Translations under genes and position numbers: made by a program
Assembly (NCBI GenBank): GCA_035235625.1
Contig: CP141140.1
Location: 4,511,330 to 4,575,329 of the forward strand
DNA from: Saururus chinensis
Lineage: Eukaryota > Streptophyta > Magnoliopsida > Piperales > Saururaceae
Direction: 5' to 3'
DNA length: 64,000 bases
Part shown: positions 13,397 through 36,425 of the stretch, in pieces
Position numbering within the stretch: position 1 is the stretch's first letter
How the letters are laid out: each line of letters opens with the position of its first letter
Notes under the pieces: model-generated
The model's input: the letters and a program-made list of their open reading frames with translations, nothing else
Database searches by the model: none
Told to the model about the DNA's origin: nothing

Positions 13397-15020
13397 AAGG
13401 TTGCAAGCGGGTCAAGCCTTGACTAGCCAAGGGTGGGCCTAGGCCTAAAAAATAAATTTATAAGGTCGGGCTTGGTTGTAGTCATGGCCAAAAACCTGGC
13501 TCCACCCTAAATTTAGACGAGCTTGAGCTAGGTCACAAGCTTTCGAGCCCAAAGTGTAATTCAGGGAAGAGTGACATAAGCGCTATGAAACCTAGTTCAA
13601 AGTGCTTCTACACTGGTCTTAACCTCAACAAAAATGGTGGAGATAGTCAAATAGGGGAATCAACGAGTAGAGTATGGGTCTAGTTAGGTTTTACCCACAT
13701 CCATACCCGCTTCTAAATATTTTACTTATACCCTACCCATTTCCTTATTTATTACCCATATACTACCCATTACCCATTAGGTAAATTGGCAGGTAATGAG
13801 TAAATGACCAACCTATCAATAAATAATAAACAATACAAAATAAATTATTGTAAATAATTTATATTTTTTAAAAGCTTGTCCGATGTATTACAAGTTCAAT
13901 TATTAAAGAAACAATATTTGTATACACAAACCTTACTTTATGCAACAAATATGCATTCTTTTTTATTTTCTCTATCCAATGTATCACCAAAAAAAGTTCT
14001 AATGATAATACAAAATGTTCCAAAATATTTCATATATAAGATATTATCCTTATGTAGTATATGCAATTATGTTTTTATATATTATTCATTGGGTATGGAT
14101 AAGTGTTTAATCATATCCTACTTGCTAAATAAATAGGCGGGTAAAATTACCCACTTATTTTACCCATTACCCATTTATCAACTATCCGCTTACGAATTTT
14201 AGATCAGGTGAGCAGGTAAGGCGAGTAAAGTTACCCTTTAATAGCCTTACAACCAAATCTGTGTTTAGTTATGCTTCAATGAACACCTTCGCTGGGAATT
14301 TAAGGTGTGTAACAACAGAGTGCACATCGTTGTGTTCTCGGGGTGGATGGCGTTCTTCGAAGCAAGTTCTTTGAAACAAATAAGCAGAGATATTTGATAT
14401 ACTGTTGTAGTGGGGTGGGGATATGGAGGAATTTGAGGAGTGAAGGTGAGGATGGGCTGGGCGAGGGCTGCGATCACTCATTGTTTGCAGTTATTTAGTC
14501 ATTCCTACATTGGCCTCCCAAATGGGGATGAAAGTTGGACACTTTGGTGAGTTATACTCTGGCCAAGATTGCTGAACATGTTACTTATACAGGGATAGAA
14601 GAGGATGGAGTGTTGTTATTGGTGGAAACGAATTTAGTGAAGTGCGGAAGCGCGGAAGCACTGTATGTGCTTATATTGAGACAGAAGAAGCCCTTCCTTT
14701 ATTCTGACTGGGAGTGGCAGATTGAGTAGGCCAGGGAAGTTATGGTTTAGGTTTCATATGAGAGGTTGGGCAATGGGCTTGGATAAGTGGGTAACTGGGT
14801 TAATATTTAGTAACTTAGATGGGCTTGGTATGGGTTACGGTAGCAGGCCTTAAAATCTACGGGGCTGGCTGGGCTTCTATGCTTTTTTTGATTAGGCCCG
14901 AGTCCGACCCTAATATCAACGGGTTTTTAAACTTCAGGGCCAGCCAACAATAAATATTTTAAGGCCCAATTTTTGTAAATTTGCGGGCCGGGTTGAGCTT
15001 GCGGCCAGCTTGTATTACGT
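13397..15020. mobile_element. Decayed hAT-like element (copy A of a family shared with 47326-47859)
   Basis: The left end (AAGGTTGCAAGCGGGTCAAG, then TGGGCCTAGGCCTA) matches the reverse complement of the right end of copy B near 47859 (AAGGCTGCAAACGGGCTGGG, TAGGCCTAGGCCTA). The right part (GTAGCAGGCCTTAAAATCTACG and the AGAAGCCC complement) matches the left part of copy B. Subterminal GGGCC/CGGGC repeats are typical of hAT-type non-autonomous elements. The copy carries about 1.1 kb of extra interior sequence, including another AT-rich insert at about 13676-14250. No transposase was recognised. Confidence 0.6.
13676..14250. repeat. AT-rich nested insert with TACCCATTACCCATT motifs at both ends
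   Basis: Both flanks carry clusters of TTACCC/GGGTAA words in opposed orientation (GGTTTTACCCAC at left, GGCGAGTAAAGTTACCC at right) around an AT-rich core, as in small hAT-like elements. Exact ends and target duplication could not be fixed. Confidence 0.35.
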
Positions 15021-15792
15021 GTTGAAGAATGGACCCATAAGCCCTGCCAAAAGGGAAGCTTTTTTTATGCTATGCGATCATTATGAGAGCCGAACAATAA
15101 AGAATTTTTATGAGGTATTTATTTTTAAAATCGACGACATACACATAAATTCACGTTAACGTAAATAATATACACACTAACGTGTTCTAATATGTGATCT
15201 TAAAAATAAACACCTCACATGCATTCCTTACTCGATTCACTGTCAGCGCAGAGCATAACATAAAAAGCTCTTTATTACCAAAGGCTCAAGCCCAGGTGTG
15301 CTCTAAGGCACATATTTTCACCTCATGTATGAAAGGCCGTGAATGTAAGTAGCCGGCGATGATATATCTTTGGTACGCTCGAAATGTCCAGGAAATGGGC
15401 CTTCAGATCATGGTCTGCCGGCCCACTTCCTCGCTGTGGACAGTTTTTTCATGAAAAAATGTTGCAAGTCTGATGGCTGGAATTAGTTAATTCCTTCGTT
15501 GCCCCGGCGCGGCTCTTCCTTCTTCCATCCTCTTACGTCATCCTCCACAAATCACAATCCATCTCCTCTGAATTCAGTTTGTCCGCTTCAATTCCTTCAT
15601 TTGTTCTGGCTGAGCATCTAAGTAGTTCCACAATATTCATTCGGGTTTGAGCACCTAACGTATTGATCTGTCTTTTGATACTTTTTGGTTTTGTCTAGTG
15701 GAAGTTTTCGTTGTCCATATAGCTAGATGCAGGGACATCGTAATTCTCATTTCATGGACTCTGTTGGTTATTGTGGGAGTTTTGTGTCAGGT

Positions 15793-26754
<10,962 letters not shown>

Positions 26755-27049
26755 ACACAGAAGTTTACGTTCTTGAGTGCAGATGAAATACGTCATGTAG
26801 CATTTTGTTTTCGCCCCTGCAGCAGCAGTTTTTGGTTTTACGGGAAATTATTTATTGTGATTTTTTAGATGAGCATTGGCTGTTTTCAAGTTCACCTTAT
26901 GTCTCCAGTCGGAAGCAAAAATGAACACTTATCAGAAGTGTGAATGAAATCTTCGTTTATTTTTCTTGTTGCTGCGTGAGATCTGTACTTTTTTGTTTTT
27001 ATTACTGGAGTGCACATTGGTGAATGATACGAATAGGAATAGAATGAAT

Positions 27050-27570
27050 GTTGTTTTCTTAGATTATTTGTCTTCACTCATCGCCTGGTCTTTCACTGGG
27101 GAATCTTGGAAAATGTGCTTCTGACCAGTCTCGGGTTCCCGGACTGTCACGGGTTCGAAGGCTTGGGCAAAAGCAGAGGATGGCTTCGAGAACGGGTGTC
27201 CAAAGTCTCCCTTCTTCTTCGACATCCCTTATCTTTAGTGGGTGCTATGAAACTAGCCTCTCATAGCAGTATCTCACCGTCAATCCCCGTACACACGTCT
27301 GACGCACTAGTTAGGTTCACATACATAAGTTAAGTTGGGATATAATCTTCAAAGGTGGGCAATAGAGTTGGGGTTTATCACTTCTTGTTTTCTTAGTTTA
27401 TTTGTCTGCACATCTGTTGTCTTTCTGGAATTTTGAAAAATATATTCCTGATCACCTACTATGACCAGAGAACACGTGGAGGGGAAACCTGATGCCGGGT
27501 TCGCAACTTTTCATCACTTCTCTCCTTTGTTAACGTGACAGCCTCTCATAGTTAGTCATAAAGATAGTAA
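27050..27570 (+). repeat. Diverged tandem duplication (unit about 335 bp) after the USP gene
   Basis: GTTTTCTTAGATTATTTGTCT followed by TTCTGAC near 27050-27125 recurs as GTTTTCTTAGTTTATTTGTCT followed by TCCTGATC near 27387-27455. The word AGCCTCTCATAG appears in each half (about 27257 and 27540). Similarity is partial; no coding sense. Confidence 0.5.
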
Positions 27571-27924
27571 GAAAATCTGTTCAGGCTAGACGAGTCTACT
27601 GGCTTCCATTATCATCCGTCTCACTTTCACGAGACTGACCATCTCATGGGAGGGAAGTATACCAAAAAAAATTCGGGGATAAACTTTTTGAATGATCTGT
27701 GTCATTCACCGGTAACTCCCGCCAACAAAGAACGTCCACTTCTTTTAAAATTTTTGGGGAAATATCTCAATAATCCAGTTTTAAATTATTTATTTTCATT
27801 ATACCAACTAATTTTTCATAGATACAGCTTGCCCAAATGTGTCAGCTTTTTCATGATTCTTGCCTGGCAATCGTCATCTAACCTGCCTGAAGGTATATAA
27901 TATAAAACTGCATAATAGTACTGG

Positions 27925-28095
27925 CAAATTACAAGTTAATAATAGCTCTATTTAGATAATGTTTCATATCAATTATTTAGCTCAATTTAAGTGGCTAACT
28001 ACTTAAAAAGTGTCTTAAAGCTATTTTATTTTTCAGGTCTCACCATTTAATAAAAAATATTATTTTCTTAAATAGAACTATTAGTGTAGAAAAGG
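27925..28095. repeat. Stowaway-like MITE (copy 3)
   Basis: AATAATAGCTCTATTTAG, then AACTACTTAAAAAGTGTCTTAAAGCTATTT, CACCATTTAATAAAAAATATTATTTTCTTAAATAGAACTATTAGTG; this is the same internal order as copies 1 and 5. The ends are decayed. Confidence 0.5.
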
Positions 28096-28527
28096 GTTAG
28101 ACAACCATTCAACCAAGTTTACTGCTGATATGTTGATTTTTTTCAACCAAGTTTACTGCGGGTCGCGCTTACTAGTAAAGTTACATGCGTTGACCCCTCT
28201 CCCGCTCTGTCTCTATCCTCCCTACAAACATTATTGACTTCAAGCGGTATTGGAAAAAAACAAACAGGACAGAAAATTTTGGGAAGAAAAGTCAACACAT
28301 GCCTGAACTCTGTAAGTTCTTTATTAAAACTTGTTTATTACTCCATCTTATTCCTTACACTTGGATATTGTATTGGATACATTAAAAAGATTTTGTATTA
28401 GGTAATAAACTAAGTCATACATTTAGATTTTACCAGAAGGCTCTTGCTTATTTTAGACACTCCTATTTTAAATGCAATCAATTTGATAAGGGAATTTAAA
28501 TTTATCAGACTAGGGTTGATGCAGTCA

Positions 28528-31351
28528 CTATTCCTCTTTGTAATCTTGGCTGCTGTATGGGCAAAATGCTTCAGCAAGCCAATTTTTCTTCCTCCAAGAT
28601 TCATACCCCATCTCTTCGCATATCTCATCACTATGGTTGATACTGAAAGTTGAAATGCAGTGCCTCTTGTAGAACCTTGTAGTCCTTTTCATAACCTCCA
28701 TTTCTTCATCCGTCTGCTGGAGCATTTCCTTCACGCTTGGGAGCGTGAAGTGGTCATCTAGTAGTCGAGATAGCCATTTGCACCGTAGCTCCGCAGTGTG
28801 CAAGTTTGACACGCTCTCTATGTACCCAACAAAAGCCATGTTTGGGATCAAAGGATGGATGGTGCCCCTGCAACATAAATTATAGCATGTGAAGAAAATG
28901 ACGATTGACGAAGATGTATTGATGTTATGAACACAGATTATTAATCATTTAGTATTACCTGTACAAGGGCATAACACCAGAAACGTTTTCAATCAAATCG
29001 CGGTATGGCTCAGGTAGTATTGACTTGAGCTTCAATTTCCCGTCATAACCCGTTGCAAGAATCACGACATCTGCTTCCAGCTTAGTACCGTTGTCCAATT
29101 CTATTCCTCCCTCCCAGAACCGCCATTTGGATGATTTCTTGAACAGAATTCGCCCCTGATCAGCCTCAGCAAAGAATTCCTCAGGCAAGATGGCCATCTG
29201 GCATGAAGCATAGTCCTCCTCAAATGGGTGATCCGGAACCAATCCGTACTTTTGTAGTGGTAGTTTCCATTTCAAGTACGACTCAATGAACTTCGAAACT
29301 GCTCTTCTCTGTCCAGTTATGTGGGGAAAGTTAGATTCCAAATTGTCAGATGTTGCCGTATGTAACAGAATCAAAGATATTATTATGACTAATTAGCTTA
29401 ATACGTGAAAAAAAATTACCAAGGGAGATGAGAGGAGGCAGGAGATGTCCCGTAGTAAGCTCGGGTTGGGCCTTTCGTGGAGAAACTGGGAGCTCCTTGT
29501 CGAATAGAACAAGAAAAAAGGCAATCCCCATATCTGATAGGATGGAACAGTCCAATGCAAGGTCCTTATCACCATCGTGCAGGGTTGCCCCTCCGGTCCT
29601 ACAAGTGCGTAACCCATCCAATAAACACAAGTCAATGGCTACCGTAACTTTCTAATAACATCCTATTTCCTTTTAATACTACGTGAATTTATAAGGAAGA
29701 TAAAAGCACGAACATTTTTTCACCATTAATTATATGCTTCAATCTGGTGAACTCATTGGATTGGGGGGGGGGGGGGGTGGTTGTAGACTATAGATGATAT
29801 TACACATTTATTTAATCTGTGAACATGGAAATGTAATTAGAATCTGATCTTGGTTTGTCGCCTTGATATAACCAAAGTGTTGAAGTCAATGGGTCCACAG
29901 TCTCGCGACAGCAATCTTAATGTGTGACCAAGTAATCGAGTTTTCCCTGTTTGGTGGTCTTGTAACTGGAGATCAGAAACTGATGGGAGAAAAGGCCAAA
30001 AAGGTTGACAACGACCACGCCCTGATGACCACCAATTTCTCAGCAGCCTAAAGACTGCATGTGTAGAAACTACTTTTCACTTACCATCATCACGTAAAGA
30101 TTTTGAAGACTGGTCTCGATCCACTGCCGGACGAGCGGAGCGCATTGCAATTGCAAAAGATACAAAGGTTTACGTAAGTGGATTTGAACATTCGCTTTCT
30201 GATAGTTTATGGTGAATTAAAATAGAAAACGAACAAAATCGTTATGTTATACTATTATGACTGCCTTCTAAGACAGACTTGCAATATTATAATCCTTAAA
30301 TATAAGTGGTATTAACTTTAAATTCCAGCTATCCCGATTTGCCTTGGCACATTCTATAAGTTAACGTATAAGAAGGGTATTAATTACTTTGAATTCCATA
30401 GCTACCTTGATTTGCCTTGGCACATTCGACAGCTAAATCTATAGCTGATTTTTTGTAACCGACGACGACCACCTTTTTTCCTCTCATAAGCTGATCAGAA
30501 GCTTCCTGGTCCAGCTTACAGTAATCTAAAGTATGCATCAACTGGCCGCGAAATACTTCAGGCCCTTCTTCTAGAGGAAACGATGGCAACTTTGGTATGT
30601 CGCCATATTTGCCGATGCACATCACCAAGAAATTGAAAGAATACCACTACAATCAAAAAGGGAAGCAATAACAAGCTCTTTAGGGGCGAAAAGACTATAT
30701 ATACATGAGAAAAAAAGCTCCTCCCTGTTAAAAGTTTATGTAGAGAGGAATGAATGCAAAGAGAAGAAGATATCCTGACGATAGTAACAATATTGACAAT
30801 AACATCAACAAAAAATAAGAATAATAATAACGACAATAATTATAAAGATAACAGGAATGATGTAAGATATATTCGAGTGGTTATATGCAAACCTGTATGA
30901 TCTCTGAACCATTCCTCTTCACACCTATTTTCCAGAGGGGTCGACTAGCCGCCAATGGCCGCGGGAAGAGTCCCCACCCCTGGTCGGAGGCAGACTCATC
31001 CGGTTCACCGAGGTACTGAACCTCCACGACTTTGGAATTCAGCTGGACGAACTTCAACACATCAAAATGAGTTGCATAGTCATTCAAGTAGTCGAGGATT
31101 TCAGTGTAGGTCGGGAAGCTCGTGTCTTCCGTGTCCGACCACGGAAAGTCAGAGAACTCAAAGTCCCGGCGGGGTGTCTGAAGCCTGGTAGAACGATACG
31201 AGCAGTGCCTCCAGACACCACCGATCGAGTCCGAGGCTTCAAACACCACCGGGTTGTGTCCAGCAAGCTGTTTCGCAGCGGCGATGCCACTTATTCCGGC
31301 TCCGATGATGGCCACCTTTGACTCCCAAACACAGTTTTGCTCGGTAGCCAT
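28528..31351 (-). CDS. FMO1-like flavin-dependent monooxygenase
   Basis: Plant class-I FMOs hydroxylate small N- or S-substrates using FAD and NADPH; Arabidopsis FMO1 makes N-hydroxypipecolate in systemic immunity, but this copy's substrate cannot be read from sequence. Exons on the minus strand are 31351-30893, 30646-30406, 29598-29420, 29308-28959 and 28867-28528, giving 522 aa with matching phases. The FAD motif GAGISG is at residues 17-22, the FMO signature FRGQLMHTLDY at about 185-195, the NADPH-site segment VVVVGYKKSAIDLA (the Gly-poor form normal for this subfamily) at about 212-225, and LATGY at 377-381. GPEGQPCTMVIRTLHW and STRSSQFLHERPN are typical of the FMO1 group. An in-frame ATG at 31444 would add 31 residues; 31351 fits the family start. 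The gene appears intact. Confidence 0.95.
29763..29777 (+). repeat. Homopolymer run of 15 G
   Basis: Fifteen consecutive G on the plus strand (C on the gene strand) inside the intron between FMO exons 2 and 3. Confidence 0.95.
30308..30432 (-). repeat. Duplicated end of FMO exon 2 with its splice donor region
   Basis: On the plus strand, 30376-30432 spans the intron start and the last 27 bases of exon 2. The neighbouring 30308-30359 repeats it with changes; GATTTGCCTTGGCACATTC is identical in both. The intronic copy no longer has GT at the donor position, so only the exon-proximal copy should splice. Confidence 0.75.
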
Positions 31352-31431
31352 TAGAGCTAGACGGTTGCAAGGGAAGGTGTGTAAAGTAGGGTGTGGGAGG
31401 GTTGTGTGCTCTGCATGGAGGGCAGGCAAGC

Positions 31432-31440
31432 CTTTATATA
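31432..31440 (-). promoter_or_regulatory. TATA box of the FMO gene
   Basis: TATATAAAG on the minus strand, about 80 bases upstream of the ATG at 31351, which allows a leader of roughly 50 bases. It supports 31351 rather than 31444 as start codon, because 31444 would lie upstream of the TATA box. Confidence 0.65.
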
Positions 31441-31460
31441 GCATACGAGGGAGGGGGAGG

Positions 31461-31466
31461 CACGTG
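31461..31466 (-). promoter_or_regulatory. G-box CACGTG upstream of the FMO TATA box
   Basis: The palindromic CACGTG core lies about 20 bases upstream of the TATA box; bZIP and bHLH factors bind such sites in plants. A functional role is inference. Confidence 0.35.
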
Positions 31467-31559
31467 AGAATTGCGTGAGGTGGGGTGGGGGAGACAAGTT
31501 CAGGAACAAATTACTTGGAAAATTGTTAGGTGCAGTCAACACCCATTCTTTATAGGCTA

Positions 31560-34500
31560 GCTACTGTGCAGTGGTCCAAACCAGACACTGATCAAAATTG
31601 GAAGGTTAAAAATTATAGGGCAATTACTTAGCGTAAGCCTTTGCTTATTAAAAGTATAATTTGATGTAATGGAAGTGGTTAGACAAAACAGAGTTTCAGT
31701 ATTAAAATGGGTGAGTAGTTATGTGAGAAAATTTTGAGATTCTTCGTTGAATGACTAGGGAAATTACTTTGGCTTTTTTGAAGTTAAACATGGTTGGAAG
31801 ACCTTGAATATTGACTAATTATATGACTGTATGAAGCCATTTATCCCAAATTGGAATGGTGTGAACTGCAAAGCTGGTCTTGGCATGTGCACGTTATTGA
31901 GGCATATAAAACTCTAAAGTGGTATTTTTTTAGCGAGATCGAAAGCGGTATTTTGCTCATGCATGGGCAACCTACTTAAGAATGACCCGGGCGTTGGGCA
32001 TGGGTAGCTAGAGAGGACTCCGTCTGTCATAGGACGCCAATCTGAATCTCCATCAGCTCATTGTATTTGGGCTTGTTGACTCTATGAGTAGAATAGAACC
32101 TAGCTAGTACTCGTACGAGTTGAAACTTGGATGATTACTTCATAAACACATATAATACGAGGCGTGAACTTGAAACTCTTCGGTCGACCCTGATTAGAAT
32201 TTTAAGCAAGTGATGAAATTAAAAGTGGATCATCAAAAAACTGATCGCGTGTTCCTTTTCCAAATAGTATCTGCTAATAAATAATAATAAATCTCTCCTA
32301 TATCTTGTTTTGCTTTGGTGGGTAAGTGAGTTGATTCAAGCTACTAGCCTAGCGAGCTGATAGGACGTATAGCACTACCATCTTTCTTCGAAATATCGTG
32401 GAGGGGTTTTGTTTAATTTGGAGGAGGTTAATTAGACCAATGCATGTGGTAGTTAATTGCTGAGGGCCACTTATTAAGGCATGAACACAGTTTAGTTTGT
32501 TCGCGCTGGCTGTCATACCAGTAGAAAGAAATGATCAATCCTTAAATAAGCGTAGATTGTATATGCATATATAATGTTAAAAGATTTGAAAGTCAGGTGA
32601 GTAGTGACAGAAATGAAGCATCCAAGAAATGCAGATTGAGTTGTGCAGAATGAGAATCCTGCTGGCTGTTTGACATATGCCAATTAACGAAATGAACATT
32701 CTCGTTGGAAGTTGGACGTGGAAAAGTAGACTAAATGAAAGTCACTTCAATATTCTTCCTGTATGGCAATCCAAATAGGAATGGAAGAGAAGATGGAAAG
32801 AGGAAACAACCGGGAAGCCCAGCAGCTAGTCTCTGCAGATCATACAGTACTTGTTCCAAGAGTTCTAAGTCTAGGCTTTGTGTCTCGACCCGCAAACAAC
32901 AATGATTCATCAATCACGTCATCTTCCTAGTTACTACTGTTTTCAGCATGTTTTTTAGAGGAAATTTGTAATTTCTAGAAGAGGCGCAAAATTCTCCTTC
33001 CTAGTCTGTGTGCAACGAAAAGCTCCTCATGACCATCACATGAAGTTTGGCTTAGGCCCACCAAAATAATAGAAAGTGAATGATCCCCGGAAATCAACTT
33101 GCTTTGTGTTGTGTGCATGGGATTAAGAAGAAGGGAGTAGTTTTTGTCCGGTTGACTAATACTCCATCAGTCTTTAATTAATAGCTTTATTTAATTTTTA
33201 AAAATAAATTAATTTAAATTTATTTTGAAAAAATAAATACAGTAATTAGTATAAGACGGAAGGAATATTAATTAACAGACAACTAGGCAATTGAAGAACA
33301 AGTAGCTGGCGGTTGGGCGTGGGAAGCCTCGGGGAACTTAGGATGTGGCGATGCCGGAAGTGGTTTTGACCACACATTAATAAGAGACAGAACAAAACAG
33401 GGAAAAGATTATATTTGTCCGAAGATGCAATGACTTATCAATCGCGCGCGTCATCAGCCAGCCTTCCGAGCAAGTTTCACGCTACGACCCCTCGCGCACA
33501 ACCATAGCCGGGAGGGCTAATTCAGCCTTCGCGTCATCAGCTGTCTTCGTCTTCCAATTGCTACGACCACCGGCAACGACACTCGCCAAACGCTCGCCAC
33601 GGCCCATGCCCAAATAGCTGGCCGTCATACTTACTAGTGGTACTTTCATTAGAAGAACACCCTGTCCCTGCTGCTATCACGTCCAACTTGTTTACGGGAT
33701 GGAGCTACACGGCTTTTCATAGCAGGGGGGTGGCCATCTTTGAAGTTTGAAGTAAAGCCTGTATGCCGCCCCGTGGACGGAAGCCCGTAATCTAAAAGAA
33801 TACGTTTGCTCATTTATTGTGGTCAAGCATCCACGAAGAGGCCTTATCCGTCGTTGGTATGGGGTCCAACCTGCTCTTTAAATCAAATCGTACCCAGCCA
33901 AATTGTTGCGCGGGCTGTCATCTTGTAGAGTCCTCTCAGCTTTCTTACGTGTTCATGACCTTGTCCTAAGGATCAACGTCGAAGCCTTTCACGTGCCCAA
34001 ACTCCAAAGTCCATCAATCCACGCCCCTAAGCATACGTTACTTAATAAAAGAAAAGACTCATCAATTAAGATTGTTTTTACTTTTTCCTTTTAAAGGAAA
34101 GTGAACTGATTCGATCGTCGTCGTTCTTTACTGTAAAGTTGAATCTCTGCACGGCTGCACCACATTTTCCTTAACTTTACAAACTTTACCACCAATTCAT
34201 GACCAAAGCCAGTGATAAGTCCAAGCATAAACGGGGCAGCCCGCAGCCATGGCCCGTGCGTAAGGATTGAGGCCCGCACGATTTTCCACTTCGGCCCACT
34301 TACCTGGTGACAATTGCCAACATATGCCAACTGTGGGCTGTGACAAATTTATAATAATATCTACCACGTGGTTGAGAATAAGTCCATTCACTTTTTTACA
34401 CGTAAATTAAAATCAAAATGTGAATTTACTTAGGTTTAGATACATAAAAAGGATTATATTAAACAGTAAGTAGGCTTGTGCAATGTGCATTGGATAATTT

Positions 34501-34800
34501 CTCTTCCATCTTTTTAACTTCATTGGCATATGCATAAAAAACATATGCATCTCTAAATCTAGGTTTTCATTGTTGCTCTAATGCGTATTACCAGTTAGTA
34601 ACGTCTTGCACACGCCGGCACATGGTGCGTTCAAAATCCACTCGTTAGGAATATTCTAGTGGAGATGCCTGTTCCTCGCCCTTCAATTGTGAGTCAGTTA
34701 GAACTCCAATTTGGATTACTTTGAATTCAAAGTCTGCGATGTCTACCCAGGCCAGATCTGCCGATGAGGTGCTTCACCGGCAACAACGCTAAGTGGAGCA
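31560..34800. other. Intergenic, no gene seen
   Basis: About 3.2 kb upstream of the FMO gene with only short open frames. It includes one Stowaway-like MITE (33161-33269) and a GC-richer part at 33300-33900 with no recognisable coding motif. Confidence 0.5.
33161..33269. repeat. Short Stowaway-like MITE (copy 4)
   Basis: Left end ACTCCATCAGTCTTTAATTAATAGC and right end AGTATAAGACGGAAGGAATA form terminal inverted repeats of the ACTCC..GTC / GAC..GGAGTA type. At about 109 bp it is shorter than the copies at 191 and 43521. Confidence 0.65.
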
Positions 34801-34952
34801 ACCAGTAGACAGTTATGAGGTAGCGAAATATATTATTTGTGATACGTATTGAGGCGTATTGAGGCATGTATATGTATAGAAGTGTTATATATTAAGTATA
34901 TATATTTTGCGGGAACTACCATAATGTTACACACTATAACATGTATTACAAA

Positions 34953-35688
34953 CATGGAAGGCTGTATTGATACGGATGAGAGTATCAATGACTATAGATA
35001 CGGGTACGCGCCGATGATACGCTTGGTACGAGCCAAAATGGGCATAAACCCTTGTATAAACATAAAAAAATATTATAACTAATAATATAATATTATAATA
35101 CTTCTTTTAGATCATAATAAGACCGTATAATGTCGTATCAACCGATACGAGTATTCTAAAATTAGTTCATTTAGAACCATACACTATTATGCTCTTCATC
35201 TTATATGAATTATTACTCATTCTTTTTCATATTAAGTGTTTTAAAATTAGTTTATTTTAAAAATAAATAATATACTTAATATGAGTCTAAGTTGTATGTT
35301 TAAATAAATGTATATTTGTGGAGCACTATATGTAAAAAACAATTATATAAATTGCATGGACCTACCCGTATTGATCTCATATAATTTTAAAAATATTATT
35401 TTTAATATAATAAAAACTTAAAATTTTAAAGAAGTTGGGTTTGAATTGTGTTTTTGTTTTTAAAGAAAAAATTTTCAAAAAAAAAATTAATTTTTTAATT
35501 TAAAAAATAATTTTTTTAAATAAAAAATTTATTTTTTAAATAACATATCGGCCGTATCAATATGGTACGGCCGTTACGTACCGATTTTTTATGTGGGGGG
35601 CTTATCGCCCCCCGTACTGTACTGGTATCGACCAATACGGGTACTATCAACTTATACGCACCCGTACTAGCCGATACGGTCTTCCATG
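34953..35688. mobile_element. hAT-like non-autonomous element (736 bp) inside the 5' LTR
   Basis: It begins CATGGAAGGCTGTATTGATACGG and ends, on the complement, CATGGAAGACCGTATCGG, giving terminal inverted repeats of about 18 bp with few mismatches. It is flanked by a perfect 8-bp target duplication ATTACAAA (34945-34952 and 35689-35696), the hAT length. The 3' LTR lacks this segment, confirming insertion. The interior is AT-rich with CGATACGG/CCGTATCG words near both ends; no transposase. Confidence 0.85.
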
Positions 35689-36408
35689 ATTACAAAAGGC
35701 CTGCAATGTTATACAACATATGTGCAATATTGCACAAAATACATGTAATGATGTGCATACATAGTTGGGATGCTTTGTTGGTTAACACATATTTAGAGTA
35801 TTAAGATGTATCATCCCCCCCTAAATAGTGTTAGAAAGTCTTGTGAAGTGTTTTGGGGCCGTTTGGCAAACTTTGGATAGACTATGTCCTTACAGCCGCT
35901 ACAGCTGACACTCCAGTAGAATGTAAAAAATTTCTTATACTATATAGGGGAGACTTGGTGAGCTGAAATATATAAGTTGTTAGTATAATGCCTAGCCTTG
36001 CAATTGTCTGTTTCGTATGATAAAGAATGTTTGTTGGGTTGCTACCTATCATGTCAGGAGACCCGTCTGCTGAAGGATGGGGCTCTTTGACCCATAGGTC
36101 GACCGTTCAGTTTTATGGCCTTGTTGGAAAGAATGACTCTTCCATGCACTTGGCTTAGATGGAATGTATTGTCTAAGTTGGATATGTGTATTGCAAGGCT
36201 ACATCCCCCTCTCGCTAGTTCGCTTGGAAAATGTCTTGGCACTTTTGCACGCCCGCCTTGGACGGGTTCGTCGCTTGGCTTTGCTGGCTAGACACTCAGT
36301 CCAATGGCACGAGGTCATGACTTTGATGAAATAGGCTTACTTGCTTGGATATTTGACCTTGTAAGTACCGCATGGACGGTGCTTCCTTGGTGCCTCCATG
36401 ATAAGTGG

Positions 36409-36425
36409 TATCGGAGCTAAGGTTT
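36409..36425 (+). other. Primer-binding site of the LTR element
   Basis: TGGTATCGGAGCTAAGG directly after the 5' LTR differs little from the usual initiator-Met tRNA complement (TGGTATCAGAGC). Confidence 0.7.
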
